A DNA stretch of 64,000 bases from Candidatus Aminicenantota bacterium (GCA_026393835.1 JAPKZK010000021.1:148877-212876); one strand, 5' to 3'; shown: positions 34,491 to 44,121, counted from the first letter of the stretch. A program made the numbers and translations. The notes: generated by a model not told the origin, from the sequence alone.

Positions 34491-37400
34491 ATGAATCGAA
34501 AACGTTTGCCACTTGTTTTTTTTAGTATGATTATCTGTGTGACTGCTTTCCAGTCTGTTTATCCGCAACAACCCATCCAATATATATTAAAAATCGATAA
34601 AACGGGAAAAACAGCCGATATTCTCCTGAAGCACAAAGAGATAAAAATTTATCAAGAGCTGAATTCCTGCTACCTGGGCGTCACGGAAGAAAAAAATGTT
34701 CCCGGGCTGAAGGCCCTGGCTATTCCCTATAAGGTACTGGATAAAATAAGCGGGTCTACCGGGATCATGGATGGCGCTTTCCTGGTACACCTGCGGGACA
34801 TAAGCTATCTATCCATATTAAAACAGAACGGGACCGCCATCTCGGTTGAAGGGAATAATGTTTTATTCCTGCCATCCGGTTCACAACATCCCCGAAAAAT
34901 GTTGCCCAATATATTCCGGGGCATAAAAAAGCTCGGCGCCCCGGTAAAAATCGGGGCAATCCCCCTCTCGCTCTCCCCCGATCATATATCCGTGCTGAAG
35001 GCCATCAAGCAAATAGACCCTTTGATCTCCGCAATGGTAAGCGCCGTAAGTAAAAATAATTTAAAAACTAATATACAAACCCTGCAAAATTTTGTAACCC
35101 GGGACGCAACCACCGATGAATGCGAAGAAGCCGGCGATTTCATAGCCGCTGCATTATTGCAATCTGGGGTCCAGGTAGAGGAAGACCCTTTTAATTTTGA
35201 AGGATACAGTTCCCGGAATATCGTCGGGTACTTGCCCGGCGTGACTGATCCGTCTTCGATAGTCATCATCGGCGCCCATTATGATTCCTATGCCGATCCC
35301 GATAGTAGGGAATCCGCGCCCGGGGCCGATGATAACGCCGGCGGGACCGCGGCGGTGTTGGAAGCAGCCAGGATTATGTCCCAATATTCCTTCGCTCATT
35401 CTATTAAATTTATTCTTTTTTCCGCGGAAGAATGGGGCCTGTACGGGAGCGACCATTATGCCCGGCAAGCCGCTGGAAGGGAAAATATCGTCGGTGTGAT
35501 TAACCTGGATATGATCGCGTATACGGATCATCTCCCCGAGGACCTGGATGTTATCGTCAATTTAAATTCGAAGTGGCTTGGAAACCTCTTAAAGACCGCG
35601 GCCCAAAATTATTCCAGTATAGACGTTCTCACCACCCTTGACAATTGGGCTGATTACAGTGATCATTACTCTTTCTGGGATAGGGGGTTTCCCGCGGTTT
35701 TGTGCATCGAGGATTACGAAGATACCAATCCCTATTATCATACAACCGGTGATACCATCGATACCATAAATCTTGATTTTGCCGCCGAAGCCGCCAGGGT
35801 CTGCCTTGCCGCCGCCGCGCAATTGGCCGAACCCGACGAGTCCCTTGTTTCTACTATCACCGTTACTTCGCCCAATGGCGGAGAAACCTGGACCGTTGGG
35901 AACTCTTATCCCATTACCTGGACTACATCCGGCGCCGTGGGAAATGTAAACATCAAATATTCCACCAACAACGGTTCCAGTTGGACGACGCTAATCTCTT
36001 CCACCGACAATGACGGCTCTTATACCTGGACCGTACCCAATGCCGTTTCAACCCAATGCAAGATTAAAATTAGCGGGGCGGCCGATAGTGACCCTTCAGA
36101 TACAAGCAATGAGGCTTTTACCATTGAGGCCGGTTTATCGCCTGCCATCGGTTTAAATCGAACGTTATTATATTTCGGCGGCCTGGAAACAGGAATTCAT
36201 ACCGGGGCCCAGGAAGTATGGATTCACAACAGCGGCGGCGGGACATTAAATTGGCAAACCGGCGACAATGCGGCCTGGCTCACCTGTGCCCCTGCCTCCG
36301 GTACAAACAACGGCATTATAACAGTATCCATCGATCCCGGCGGTCTCGCTGCCGGTACATATACCGGGATCATTTCCATTACCGGCACCAACGCTTCCAA
36401 TTCACCCCAAACCGTTTCCGTCACGTTGACCATAAAACCCGTTTCCCAGGATATGCCGCCATTCGGCGATTTTGCCACACCTTTAGATAACGCCGCCGTC
36501 AGCAGTAGTTTTGCCGTAACCGGTTGGGCGCTGGATGATACGGGAATCGAAAGCGTCAAAATCTATAGGGAAGCTGGGACTTCCCTGGTATTTATCGGCG
36601 ACGCCGTGTTCATCAATGGGGCCCGCCCGGACGTGGAAACCGCGTATCCCAATTACCCTTATAAATACAAAACAGGATGGGGGTACATGCTGCTTTCCTA
36701 TTTCCTGCCCGATGGGGGCAATGGAGTATATAAACTGCATGCGATCGCCGCCGACGCTTCGGGAAACAGCGCCACCCTTGGCGTTAAAACCATTACCGTC
36801 GATAATAACCATTCGGTAAAACCCTTTGGAACCATCGACGCCCCGGCCCAGGGCGGGTTGGTTTCATCCAGTTCATATATCAATTGGGGCTGGGTATTAA
36901 CGCCGCAGCCCAATCATATCGCCGCCAACGGTTCTACCGTTAATGTATGGGTGGATGGCGTCAATAAAGGTCATCCCACCTATAATATCTATCGTTCCGA
37001 TATCGCTTCACTATTTCCCGGTTATGCCAATAGTAATGGGGCCATCGGTTATTTTTCCCTGGATACCGGCGCGTTGGAAAACGGTTTACATACAATTCAA
37101 TGGAGCGCCTCAGACAGCGCCGGGAATGCCGATGGCATCGGGAGTCGATACTTTTTAATTAATAATTCCGCCGGGGATTTAAAGCAAGACGCCAGGTTTA
37201 AAGCAAACCCGTTGATAAAAGATATGATGCAAATCGATAATATCCCTATAAATCCCGGGCCGGTTTGGTTGAAACAGGGTTATGACGATAATGATTTTCT
37301 AAGGGCCGTTTATACTGGCGAAACAGGCCGCTGTACAATTCGGGTAAACGAATTGGAACGCATACAAATCCACCTGGATGATCCCATGGCGAATCGTTCG

Positions 37401-37598
37401 CTGTCCGGATTTTCAGGTTATATGATTGTCAATAACCGGATGGAGTCTTTGCCGGTGGGTTCCACCTTCGACAGCCGGAAAGGAATTTTCTATTGGCAGC
37501 CGGGGCCGGGGTTTGTCGGCCAGTACCGTTTTGTATTTATATTGAAAGAGGAAACAGGACAGATGAATCGTAAAGAGATAGTGGTAAGGATAAATTAG
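34491..37598 (+). CDS. Secreted M28 zinc peptidase with Ig-like and BACON-like domains
   Basis: A 1035-residue exported protein. After a signal peptide (VFFSMIICVTAFQSVYP) and an N-terminal region of about 190 residues comes an M28 peptidase domain. Its metal and catalytic residues are His263 (GAHYDS), bridging Asp280 (GADDNAGG), general base Glu313 with Glu314 (SAEEWGLYGS), Asp340 and His417 (YYHTTGD). C-terminal modules follow: a Kre9/KNH-like beta domain (SPNGGETWTVGNSYPITW), a BACON-like beta domain (GLAAGTYTGIISITG) and two repeated Ig-like modules (FATPLDNAAVSSSFAVTGWA; APAQGGLVSSSSYINWGW). It probably digests extracellular peptides while attached to the surface or to substrate. It is divergent from the S9 peptidase, and the two share a catabolic theme. 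Confidence 0.9.
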   Translation: MNRKRLPLVFFSMIICVTAFQSVYPQQPIQYILKIDKTGKTADILLKHKEIKIYQELNSCYLGVTEEKNVPGLKALAIPYKVLDKISGSTGIMDGAFLVHLRDISYLSILKQNGTAISVEGNNVLFLPSGSQHPRKMLPNIFRGIKKLGAPVKIGAIPLSLSPDHISVLKAIKQIDPLISAMVSAVSKNNLKTNIQTLQNFVTRDATTDECEEAGDFIAAALLQSGVQVEEDPFNFEGYSSRNIVGYLPGVTDPSSIVIIGAHYDSYADPDSRESAPGADDNAGGTAAVLEAARIMSQYSFAHSIKFILFSAEEWGLYGSDHYARQAAGRENIVGVINLDMIAYTDHLPEDLDVIVNLNSKWLGNLLKTAAQNYSSIDVLTTLDNWADYSDHYSFWDRGFPAVLCIEDYEDTNPYYHTTGDTIDTINLDFAAEAARVCLAAAAQLAEPDESLVSTITVTSPNGGETWTVGNSYPITWTTSGAVGNVNIKYSTNNGSSWTTLISSTDNDGSYTWTVPNAVSTQCKIKISGAADSDPSDTSNEAFTIEAGLSPAIGLNRTLLYFGGLETGIHTGAQEVWIHNSGGGTLNWQTGDNAAWLTCAPASGTNNGIITVSIDPGGLAAGTYTGIISITGTNASNSPQTVSVTLTIKPVSQDMPPFGDFATPLDNAAVSSSFAVTGWALDDTGIESVKIYREAGTSLVFIGDAVFINGARPDVETAYPNYPYKYKTGWGYMLLSYFLPDGGNGVYKLHAIAADASGNSATLGVKTITVDNNHSVKPFGTIDAPAQGGLVSSSSYINWGWVLTPQPNHIAANGSTVNVWVDGVNKGHPTYNIYRSDIASLFPGYANSNGAIGYFSLDTGALENGLHTIQWSASDSAGNADGIGSRYFLINNSAGDLKQDARFKANPLIKDMMQIDNIPINPGPVWLKQGYDDNDFLRAVYTGETGRCTIRVNELERIQIHLDDPMANRSLSGFSGYMIVNNRMESLPVGSTFDSRKGIFYWQPGPGFVGQYRFVFILKEETGQMNRKEIVVRIN

Positions 37599-37707
37599 GG
37601 TTTGTATTCAAAACAAAAACTGCCCACGAATGACACCGATTAAAAAGATGAAAAAAAACAACCGCTAAGAACACTAAGGCGCGAAGTCGCGCGAAGGTTT
37701 TATCTTT

Positions 37708-37733
37708 GTATTTTGTATATGGGTACAAAATAC
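37708..37733. promoter_or_regulatory. Perfect 10-bp operator-like inverted repeat
   Basis: GTATTTTGTA and TACAAAATAC flank six bases and end exactly where the -35 box (37734) begins. A second dyad, TAAATT...AATTTA (37741-37746 and 37759-37764), spans the -10. These look like binding sites for a dimeric repressor. Confidence 0.6.
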
Positions 37734-37761
37734 TTGACAGTAAATTGTAGTTGTGTATAAT
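37734..37761 (+). promoter_or_regulatory. Consensus promoter for a leaderless transcript
   Basis: Perfect TTGACA (37734-37739), a 16-bp spacer and perfect TATAAT (37756-37761). The ATG of the ATPase lies seven bases further on with no ribosome site. Confidence 0.8.
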
Positions 37762-37768
37762 TTACAGC

Positions 37769-38935
37769 ATGAAACTAGAAAATCGATATTTATCCGAACC
37801 GGTTCAAGAAGACCTTTCAGAAAAGATGGTTTTTGTCGGCGGTCCCAGGCAGGTCGGCAAAACCACCCTGGCCAGGGATTGCGTCGCCTCAAAATACAAG
37901 TCAAGCTATTATAGCTGGGATAAAATAGATCAAAGAAAAAAAGCCCTCAGGGGGGAATGGAGCCCGGATGTGGAATTAATCCTATTAGACGAATTTCACA
38001 AATACCGGGAATGGAAAAGTTGGATAAAAGGCGAGTACGATGTATATAAAGACAAATACCGGTTCTTATTAACCGGCAGCGCCCGTTTGAATATCTATCG
38101 AAAAGGTGGAGATTCACTGCAAGGCCGGTATCATTATTACACGTTGCATCCCTTTACTTACGCTGAAATAAATGATTTCAAGCCCCAGGTCCAACCCGGG
38201 CAAGAGTTATCTTTTAAAGAGAAAGGAAATGGTCTGGATGCCCTTATGACTTATGGGGGGTTCCCTGAGCCGTTTATCAAGCAAGAGGCGCGGTTCCTGC
38301 GCCGGTGGAATAATGAACAAGTCGAACGGCTATTCAAGGAAGATGTCCGGGAATTAACCAATATCAAAGATATAGGTACATTAACCTTACTGGCCAATTT
38401 ACTACCTGGAAAAGTAGCTTCAATCCTGTCGATAAATTCCCTGGCCAATGATTTGCAGGTAAATTTCAGGACAGTTGCTAATTGGCTCGATGTATTCGAG
38501 ACCTTTTATTATTGTTTCCGAATCGCGCCCTACCAGAGTAAAATGATCGCTTCGGTACGAAAAGAGAAGAAGTTATACCTGTGGAATTGGTCCAGGTTGG
38601 AAGAGGAAGGGCCGAAATTGGAAAACCTGGTAGCCTTGCACTTGCTCAAGTACTGTGATTATTTGTATGATTATGAAGGGTGGAAGGTTTCCCTGTATTA
38701 TTTAAGAGATTCCACGGGAAGGGAAGTCGATTTCTTGCTTACCCTTAACCAGGAGCCCTGGATTGCTATAGAGGTTAAGACCAAAGAAACCAAATTATCC
38801 GGCAGTTTGGTCTATTTTAAAGAAAAACTGGGAGTACCGTATTGTTATCAAATAGTTCACCGGTGTATGGACGAATTTATTAAAGGCGGAATACGTGTGA
38901 TGCCGGTTGAGAAATTCCTTACTGCACTCATTTAA
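37769..38935 (+). CDS. AAA_14/DUF4143 ATPase-nuclease
   Basis: A 388-residue cytoplasmic protein with an N-terminal P-loop ATPase and a C-terminal DUF4143 domain. Walker A is GGPRQVGKTT (24-33), Walker B LILLDEFHK (70-78) and sensor LLTGSAR (100-106). The GGFPEPF motif and the restriction-like REVDFLL...WIAIEVKTK (about 325-350) give a PD-(D/E)XK Asp/Glu-x-Lys set. DUF4143 ATPases are common, often in many copies per genome, and lack a proven role. I begin at ATG 37769 because the -10 box ends only seven bases upstream; the frame is open earlier to 37751, inside the promoter. A truncated group II intron sits 15 bases after the stop. Confidence 0.88.
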   Translation: MKLENRYLSEPVQEDLSEKMVFVGGPRQVGKTTLARDCVASKYKSSYYSWDKIDQRKKALRGEWSPDVELILLDEFHKYREWKSWIKGEYDVYKDKYRFLLTGSARLNIYRKGGDSLQGRYHYYTLHPFTYAEINDFKPQVQPGQELSFKEKGNGLDALMTYGGFPEPFIKQEARFLRRWNNEQVERLFKEDVRELTNIKDIGTLTLLANLLPGKVASILSINSLANDLQVNFRTVANWLDVFETFYYCFRIAPYQSKMIASVRKEKKLYLWNWSRLEEEGPKLENLVALHLLKYCDYLYDYEGWKVSLYYLRDSTGREVDFLLTLNQEPWIAIEVKTKETKLSGSLVYFKEKLGVPYCYQIVHRCMDEFIKGGIRVMPVEKFLTALI

Positions 38936-38950
38936 CAAAAAGCAGGCCCA

Positions 38951-39766
38951 GTAGAGTAGAAGCGGGGGTTTCCCGCCCCCCTCATCGAACCGTACGTACA
39001 GATTTCCAGTATACGGCTCTCGGCTAGTCTTCCTCCACAAAGGCATGCACAGTAAAGATTCGGTTTCGCATCAGAGATAGTTTAGCCCCCATCTTTTTAA
39101 TCCAGCATAAAGGCTTTCATCCTCTCTGAGAGGTCTGCTCCTCCGTTGACTTCGATTCCGTAAGAACCTTTGGAATCTGCATCGTACCGCAGAGTGAATC
39201 CTTGAAAATTGAGACTTGCTCCAGGTTCATTCATTTTCACGATTCGCGTCTTTTCCCTGTTAATTTTTAACATCATCTCTTGTTCCAGTTTAATTTCAAT
39301 CCAACTGGTAATACGTTTGCCCATATATCTAGCCTGGACGACAAAATCATCTGCATATCTTACCAGGCGGGCATTAGCAAATTGAAAAGGTGAATCCGCT
39401 TTCCGGTAGAATTCCCTGTCAAACTTATGGAGGTAGAGGTTGGACAGGATGGGCGAAACCACACCACCCTGGGGACTTCCGGATTTAGGTTTTGTCAGCG
39501 TTTCCTTACCGTCTTTGTGTTTCTCGTATACAGGGCACTTCAACCACATGCGTACCTGCGATTAGTTTTAATACCGACTGGTCAGCGATTCTTTCTTTAA
39601 CCATCTGCGTCAGTTCAGCATGATCAATGGTATCGAAGTAACTGCTCAGATCGGCATCATATAACTCTTTTCGACTACTTTTAAGATTGGCCTGTATCTG
39701 GGCCATTGCATCATGTGCATTGCGCTTGGGGCGGAATCCATGTGAACAGTCAAAAAAATATGCTTA
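38951..39766 (-). mobile_element. 5'-truncated group II intron
   Basis: The minus strand carries a reverse transcriptase fragment followed by the intron's 3' RNA. Domain V is at 39019-38987, beginning GAGCCGTATACTGGAAATC and ending ACGTACGGTTC, with the AGC triad, a GAAA-type loop and the AC bulge. It is followed by a domain VI hairpin (38986-38951). Domains I-III and the RT N-terminus are missing on the 5' side, as expected from incomplete target-primed reverse transcription. The 3' end lies 15 bp beyond the DUF4143 gene stop. Confidence 0.75.
39097..39751 (-). pseudogene. Group II intron reverse transcriptase/maturase, truncated and frameshifted
   Basis: The first visible piece reads DCSHGFRPKRNAHDAMAQIQ and DADLSSYFDTIDHAELTQMV, the RT palm start of group II intron proteins. 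Near 39550 the frame shifts, and a second piece begins MWLKCPVYEKHKDGKETL and continues through GSPQGGVVSPILSNLYLHKF, the catalytic YADD (in LVRYADDFVV) and KINREKTRIVKM. It ends at AFMLD, well short of the maturase and DNA-binding domains. Loss of the N-terminus, the frameshift and the early stop make it non-functional. The neighbouring domains V and VI show that this is an intron remnant. Confidence 0.82.
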
Positions 39767-39976
39767 AATGTTATTCCATCATAACCGGCGGCTCTCACGG
39801 CTTAACCGGACTACACGGATTGACACAGCTTACCCGGAAGTTTTTTCTCCGCTCTTCCCTTTTCCTGCCCCTGATTCACCGTTTTGGTCATTTGTATTTC
39901 GGTCATTTAAATTTGTTTGTACACGCGATTTCAAGTGTCGCGATTTCGTGCTTCGGATTTATTCTTTTTCCGCTTT

Positions 39977-40873
39977 TTAGGTTATTTCTCTACCTTTCCT
40001 CGTGAAATAAATGCCCAGGAAAATAATCGCCGCCCCGATCATCAGTGAAGGGGAAATTCTTTCCGAAAGGAGTAACCAGGCAAACACCATTGCCAGCGCC
40101 GGCGGTAAATTCGAATACACCGCCGTCTGGCTGTTGCCGATTTTCTGGACCGAATAAAACCAGATAATCAAACCCACCGACAGCGCCATTACCCCCGAAA
40201 AAGCCATGCAAAACCAGGCTTTAAACGAAATGGCAGCATAAGGCAGCGTTCGCAATGCGCCGATCGTAACCGGGAAAAAGAGCAGCGAACCGATAGTCAT
40301 GGTCAGCATGGTAAATTTCAGCGGCGAGTAAGTTTTAAGAAGCGGTCGCGCCGACACTGAATAATGGGCCCAGAGAAGTACTGCACCAAAAATAAGCAAG
40401 TCCCCTTGCAAACTCTTCGAGGATAAACTCAACCCCCCGGCTTTCCCCATAATCGTAATATATACCCCCAGGAATCCCATCAGGATACCGACCCAGGCAA
40501 TCGGTTTAATGGTTTCATGTTTAGCAACCACGCTGAACAACGAAATCATTATCGGCCCAACCCCGAAAATGACCGCCGTATTGGAAGCGTTGGTCAGGTC
40601 GATACCCCGGATAAATATATACTGGTAAATCGTGTAACCGCTGATGGAAAGAAATACAATTTTCAGGATATGTTCCTTTTGAACCTTAAAGTTTCTTTCA
40701 GTGATCAAAAACCATATTACCAGGACAGCGGACGACAGCAGCAGGCGAATCCCATTTAAGGGTAGGGGAGGGATTTCTTTCAGGGCGATTTTCAAAACCG
40801 AATAATTCGCGGCCCAGATCAGTACTGCCACCAGCATTAACCCGTCGCTCAAGTGAAATTTTCTATGTCTCAT
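39977..40873 (-). CDS. EamA/DMT-superfamily transporter
   Basis: A 298-residue inner-membrane protein with ten hydrophobic segments arranged as two EamA repeats. The first starts LMLVAVLIWAANYSVLKIAL and the second LLIFGAVLLWAHYSVSARPL. Other family cues are NTAVIFGVGPIMISLF and PPALAMVFAWLLLSERISP near the end. Members export amino acids or other metabolites, and no substrate can be inferred. An extended -10 box lies upstream. To its right on the plus strand the gap 39767-39976 shows nothing recognisable. Confidence 0.88.
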   Translation of the reverse strand: MRHRKFHLSDGLMLVAVLIWAANYSVLKIALKEIPPLPLNGIRLLLSSAVLVIWFLITERNFKVQKEHILKIVFLSISGYTIYQYIFIRGIDLTNASNTAVIFGVGPIMISLFSVVAKHETIKPIAWVGILMGFLGVYITIMGKAGGLSLSSKSLQGDLLIFGAVLLWAHYSVSARPLLKTYSPLKFTMLTMTIGSLLFFPVTIGALRTLPYAAISFKAWFCMAFSGVMALSVGLIIWFYSVQKIGNSQTAVYSNLPPALAMVFAWLLLSERISPSLMIGAAIIFLGIYFTRKGREIT

Positions 40874-40912
40874 TCTTTTCTTGTTTTTGTTTCGGTGTTA
40901 TCAAAGAAAGCC

Positions 40913-40921
40913 ATTATAGCA
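40913..40921 (-). promoter_or_regulatory. Extended -10 promoter of the EamA gene
   Basis: On the minus strand TGC-TATAAT (40921-40913) gives a perfect -10 with the TGn extension. No good -35 is visible, which is typical of extended -10 promoters. Confidence 0.5.
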
Positions 40922-40974
40922 CAAATCTCACCTTTAGAGTATCGGGAAGGGGACAGGCAGAAAATTCATCCAGG

Positions 40975-42003
40975 CTACTTGACTGGCGCTTCTTTATATC
41001 CTGAATTCATAAAGGTTTTTTGGTGAATAAACTTTTCCTTAATTTGAAATCCCGGAAAGCCTGACAAGATTTTACTCCCAAAACGATTGAATGCGGGTTC
41101 AGCAGCATCACGTGTGGGCTCGCTTACTTCATAGGGCGCTATTCCAAACTCGTAATGGTCTGTCAACTCGGTAAAACTTTCCAGGTTTACATCGGGTAAA
41201 ACGCCTTCCGCTTCGTTTCTCAATTGGGATTCTCGTGCGACATCCTCTGCCGTCCAATGGGTAACGCGAACAAGCTTCTCCCAAAGTGTCTTATCATATA
41301 AAGTTCCATACCGGGCCCACGCCGCGTGGGCGCCTGCGCGCTTAGCCATCGAAATATCCTTCGTGATGCTGTCACCCACATAAAGCACATTCATGGGCGA
41401 CAATGAGTATTCGACGAAAATATCTTCAAGTACCTTTGGACTTGGCTTTCGATGTTCTCTCGGAAGCAACCTTAGAAATCCATTTTTTAATTCGTCGGCG
41501 TATAAAACTTTACCTTCAGGGTGCCCCAATCCCTCTGACCTGGGCGCATACAAATAGGACAAAAACTGGCGAATCCCAAGTGCATTGATCCTGAACAAAC
41601 TATTGAGTACATCAGCTTCTGTATGAGCGACAACCGTACAACCACTTTCATTAATAAATTTAAGAGTTTCGAAAACACCGGGAAATAATCTTAATAACTC
41701 TTTCCGTTTTTTGTTAAACGCATGAAATGCCGGGTCCAGTATTTTCGCCAGCTCTGCGCGGTTCTTTCCTGGGAACCGATTTATCGCCGCCCCTGTTTCA
41801 AGGAGAGCAAACGGATGCTCGGAATTCCCATATTTTTGATGAACTTTTTGAATGTCCGTGAGAAGCGTCTCGCGATCGACTTGTAGTATTTCTACAGCGA
41901 CGTCGATCATCCGGTAAAATGCCGGTACAAAAAAACTAATCCAGTCGTAAAGCGTATTGTCAAGATCTATTATGAGAAGTTCGATCTGTGTGTATTCTCT
42001 CAT
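40975..42003 (-). CDS. HAD-superfamily hydrolase coupled to a calcineurin-like phosphatase
   Basis: A predicted 342-residue phosphohydrolase. HAD motif I is DLDNTLYDW with nucleophile Asp13 and Asp15, motif II Thr128 in AHTEAD, motif III Lys186 in HRKPSPKV and motif IV GDSITKD with Asp211 and Asp216. The last 100 residues, after the HAD core, are not recognised. ATG 42003 overlaps the upstream stop as TAATG, so I prefer it to the TTG at 42015. The one-base overlap means the two phosphatase genes are translated as a pair, and they probably act on the same or linked phosphorylated substrates, though which ones is unknown. Confidence 0.85.
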   Translation of the reverse strand: MREYTQIELLIIDLDNTLYDWISFFVPAFYRMIDVAVEILQVDRETLLTDIQKVHQKYGNSEHPFALLETGAAINRFPGKNRAELAKILDPAFHAFNKKRKELLRLFPGVFETLKFINESGCTVVAHTEADVLNSLFRINALGIRQFLSYLYAPRSEGLGHPEGKVLYADELKNGFLRLLPREHRKPSPKVLEDIFVEYSLSPMNVLYVGDSITKDISMAKRAGAHAAWARYGTLYDKTLWEKLVRVTHWTAEDVARESQLRNEAEGVLPDVNLESFTELTDHYEFGIAPYEVSEPTRDAAEPAFNRFGSKILSGFPGFQIKEKFIHQKTFMNSGYKEAPVK

Positions 42004-43676
42004 TATACGATCCAATCAGAAAGTGAAAGCTTTGGCTGCTTGTCCGAAAAATCAAATAGACCTTTGCAGTCTTTCATTTTTTTGAAAATACCGCCGTTTT
42101 CAGACCTAAAAATACTGAGCGTTAAACCCGATGCAGTAATATCCAGGAGATTAAAATAGTTCCTCGAGCCATCAGTCTCGCTCGAACCGGCGCTCCCGCC
42201 GCCAATTATCGATAGCTCACCCAAACGATACCGATCATTGGTATATTCAGGAAGCTCATAAACGCTTGAGCGCCAAATAAATGAGCGATGTTTATGTCCA
42301 TGGACAGCGAGTTGAACCCCGTAGTCCGCGGCGAGACGCTGAATTCGGACCGCATCCACTGCAATTCCAAATCCTTTATAGTAATCCCCGGCAAGCTCAA
42401 GGTTCTCAGTCAATGTGAGGTGATGATGGAGGGCCAGGATACGGAGGGCTATACTATGATTCTTATCCCCCCACTTAAGTGCGTTTGCCACATCTTGAAA
42501 AGCTTCCTCCTGTATACGCCCCATTCCCGCCAGGAAATTTTTCCCAGTTTCGAGAGAGCTTGAATTCAATGCTGCAATCTCGACGGTTAATCCCGACGGA
42601 AACAGGAACCGCCGTCCCATAGAAAGATAATCATTCGGATCCTGCTTGAAGAGTTTTTTATAAAACTCCCGGTAATTGGTGGTGGCTTCTATAGTCGCCA
42701 GCTTCAATTCGGCGCTACTAATGTAATTTGCCCCTTGTGTCCACAAGATGTCGTGATTGCCGGGCATGACGACCACGCGATCTGTTCCAAGCCTCAATAT
42801 GCCGAGAAGTCGGTTGATGCCGCTGATAGCCTCATTATATTCTTTAATGGTTCCACTGACCGTAAGGTCGCCGGTTATCAACACTACCCCTATGCGGGTG
42901 GAATTTTGCTCAATGGCTCTCGTAATGGCTTCCGCCATTGTTGAACGGCCCTGCCCTTTTCCCTCTAAAGCCCATACATGTTGCTTTTGGTTATCTTCAA
43001 CCGCGTAATGTAGATCGGATATATGAAGAATTGTTTCTTCTTCCACCCTGATCACATCATTAGAAACCGGTTTTGGAACCGTTCGGAAAGTAAAAAATAA
43101 ATTTTTCGCTTCATCTGGTTGTTCACGGGGTCTTACAACCCAGATAGTAGTATCCATACCCGTAAGTTCATCTGCTTCCATTATCACTTTATCATTAAAC
43201 CGTTTCAAAATTTCTTCGGTGTAATTCGGCAGATTGGGAGCCTCGGCGTACGAATAGTTTCCAAAAAACTCCAGGAAATCATTCTCTATCTTTGTAATCC
43301 TCATCCATGCACAACTGTAGGGACTCTCCCTATAGTAAGACGGAATTAAATCCTGTTCCCCATTCGGTACGCGAGGATGCAAACCATCCTCATGGTTTAT
43401 ATTCGGTTGGATCACTTCGGTTACGTAAGCGATATAAACACGTCCGGAGCCGGAATGAAATAACCCAACCGGAACCGGGTTCTCTTCCGAAGCCTGGATT
43501 GATAGTTCGTTCCAAACGGAAATACGGTTATCTTCATTTGGCCGTTTCCACCAGCCCCACCAACAGCTCTTATTCTCAGCGATCACTTTCTGATGTTCAA
43601 CAATCGTATCGCTTACAAGATCACGAAAGCGAAAAAGAAATCGGATGGAAGGTATAGAAACCATATCAATAGGCAT
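42003..43676 (-). CDS. Calcineurin-like phosphoesterase with a CWWGWW N-terminal domain
   Basis: A 557-residue cytoplasmic protein. Residues 210-500 are a metallophosphoesterase domain with all metal motifs: DLH (221-223), GD (269-270), GNHD (306-309), a catalytic His in ALHHH (417) and GHKH (460-463). The first 200 residues form a separate domain with a striking aromatic motif NKSCWWGWWKRPNEDNR (35-51), which I do not recognise with certainty. It could sense or bind a ligand. AGGAGG is placed five bases before ATG 43676, and a TATAAT-like -10 is present upstream. The stop overlaps the HAD gene start. Confidence 0.82.
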   Translation of the reverse strand: MPIDMVSIPSIRFLFRFRDLVSDTIVEHQKVIAENKSCWWGWWKRPNEDNRISVWNELSIQASEENPVPVGLFHSGSGRVYIAYVTEVIQPNINHEDGLHPRVPNGEQDLIPSYYRESPYSCAWMRITKIENDFLEFFGNYSYAEAPNLPNYTEEILKRFNDKVIMEADELTGMDTTIWVVRPREQPDEAKNLFFTFRTVPKPVSNDVIRVEEETILHISDLHYAVEDNQKQHVWALEGKGQGRSTMAEAITRAIEQNSTRIGVVLITGDLTVSGTIKEYNEAISGINRLLGILRLGTDRVVVMPGNHDILWTQGANYISSAELKLATIEATTNYREFYKKLFKQDPNDYLSMGRRFLFPSGLTVEIAALNSSSLETGKNFLAGMGRIQEEAFQDVANALKWGDKNHSIALRILALHHHLTLTENLELAGDYYKGFGIAVDAVRIQRLAADYGVQLAVHGHKHRSFIWRSSVYELPEYTNDRYRLGELSIIGGGSAGSSETDGSRNYFNLLDITASGLTLSIFRSENGGIFKKMKDCKGLFDFSDKQPKLSLSDWIV

Positions 43677-43971
43677 GGTTACCTCCTCTCCGCCGCGAAT
43701 GCCGGGGTTTTTCCCTATTATATTGTAACGGAGAATTGAAAAATCTTATTTTATGCATAGGAAAATTTTAAATAAAATATTCCCATAAGTCAATAGAGGG
43801 AGATAAAAAATTTGAAGCCCTTCCGTCCCTTCCGTGCACATGAAAATCTCTTGTGCACATATGAGCAGAAGCGGAAAAAATAGGGGAAAGGCCGGAAACA
43901 ATCTCTCTCAAAAGGTTTCTTGTCTCCAGGGGCAATTAACCTGGGTAACTTATTTCGTTATAGTTACATAG

Positions 43972-44121
43972 CCACATTTAGCACATCTTTTGAGTAACGG
44001 TATTCCTTTTGATGCCCAGGGTCACCTGGTACTGAAAGCCGGAGCCGCCGCGGGAGCGGGGGCTGGAGGCAGCCAGGTGCAGGGCCGTGTTAAGTGCGGC
44101 CTGCACCTGACGCCAAAATAG
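43972..44121 (+). other. Isolated coding-like remnant
   Basis: In the 470-base gap 43677-44145 a GC-rich open frame reads LAHLLSNGIPFDAQGHLVLK, then an Ala/Gly run, and ends VKCGLHLTPK before TAG at 44119-44121. Its composition is unlike the AT-rich DNA on its left. It has no start signals and I do not recognise it, so it may be the tail of a lost gene. Nothing else is apparent in the gap. Confidence 0.2.

Noticed and set aside
39706..40005. 99-codon plus-strand ORF
   Set aside because: Overlaps the EamA gene on the other strand and AT-rich filler. Composition is not coding-like and there is no ribosome site.
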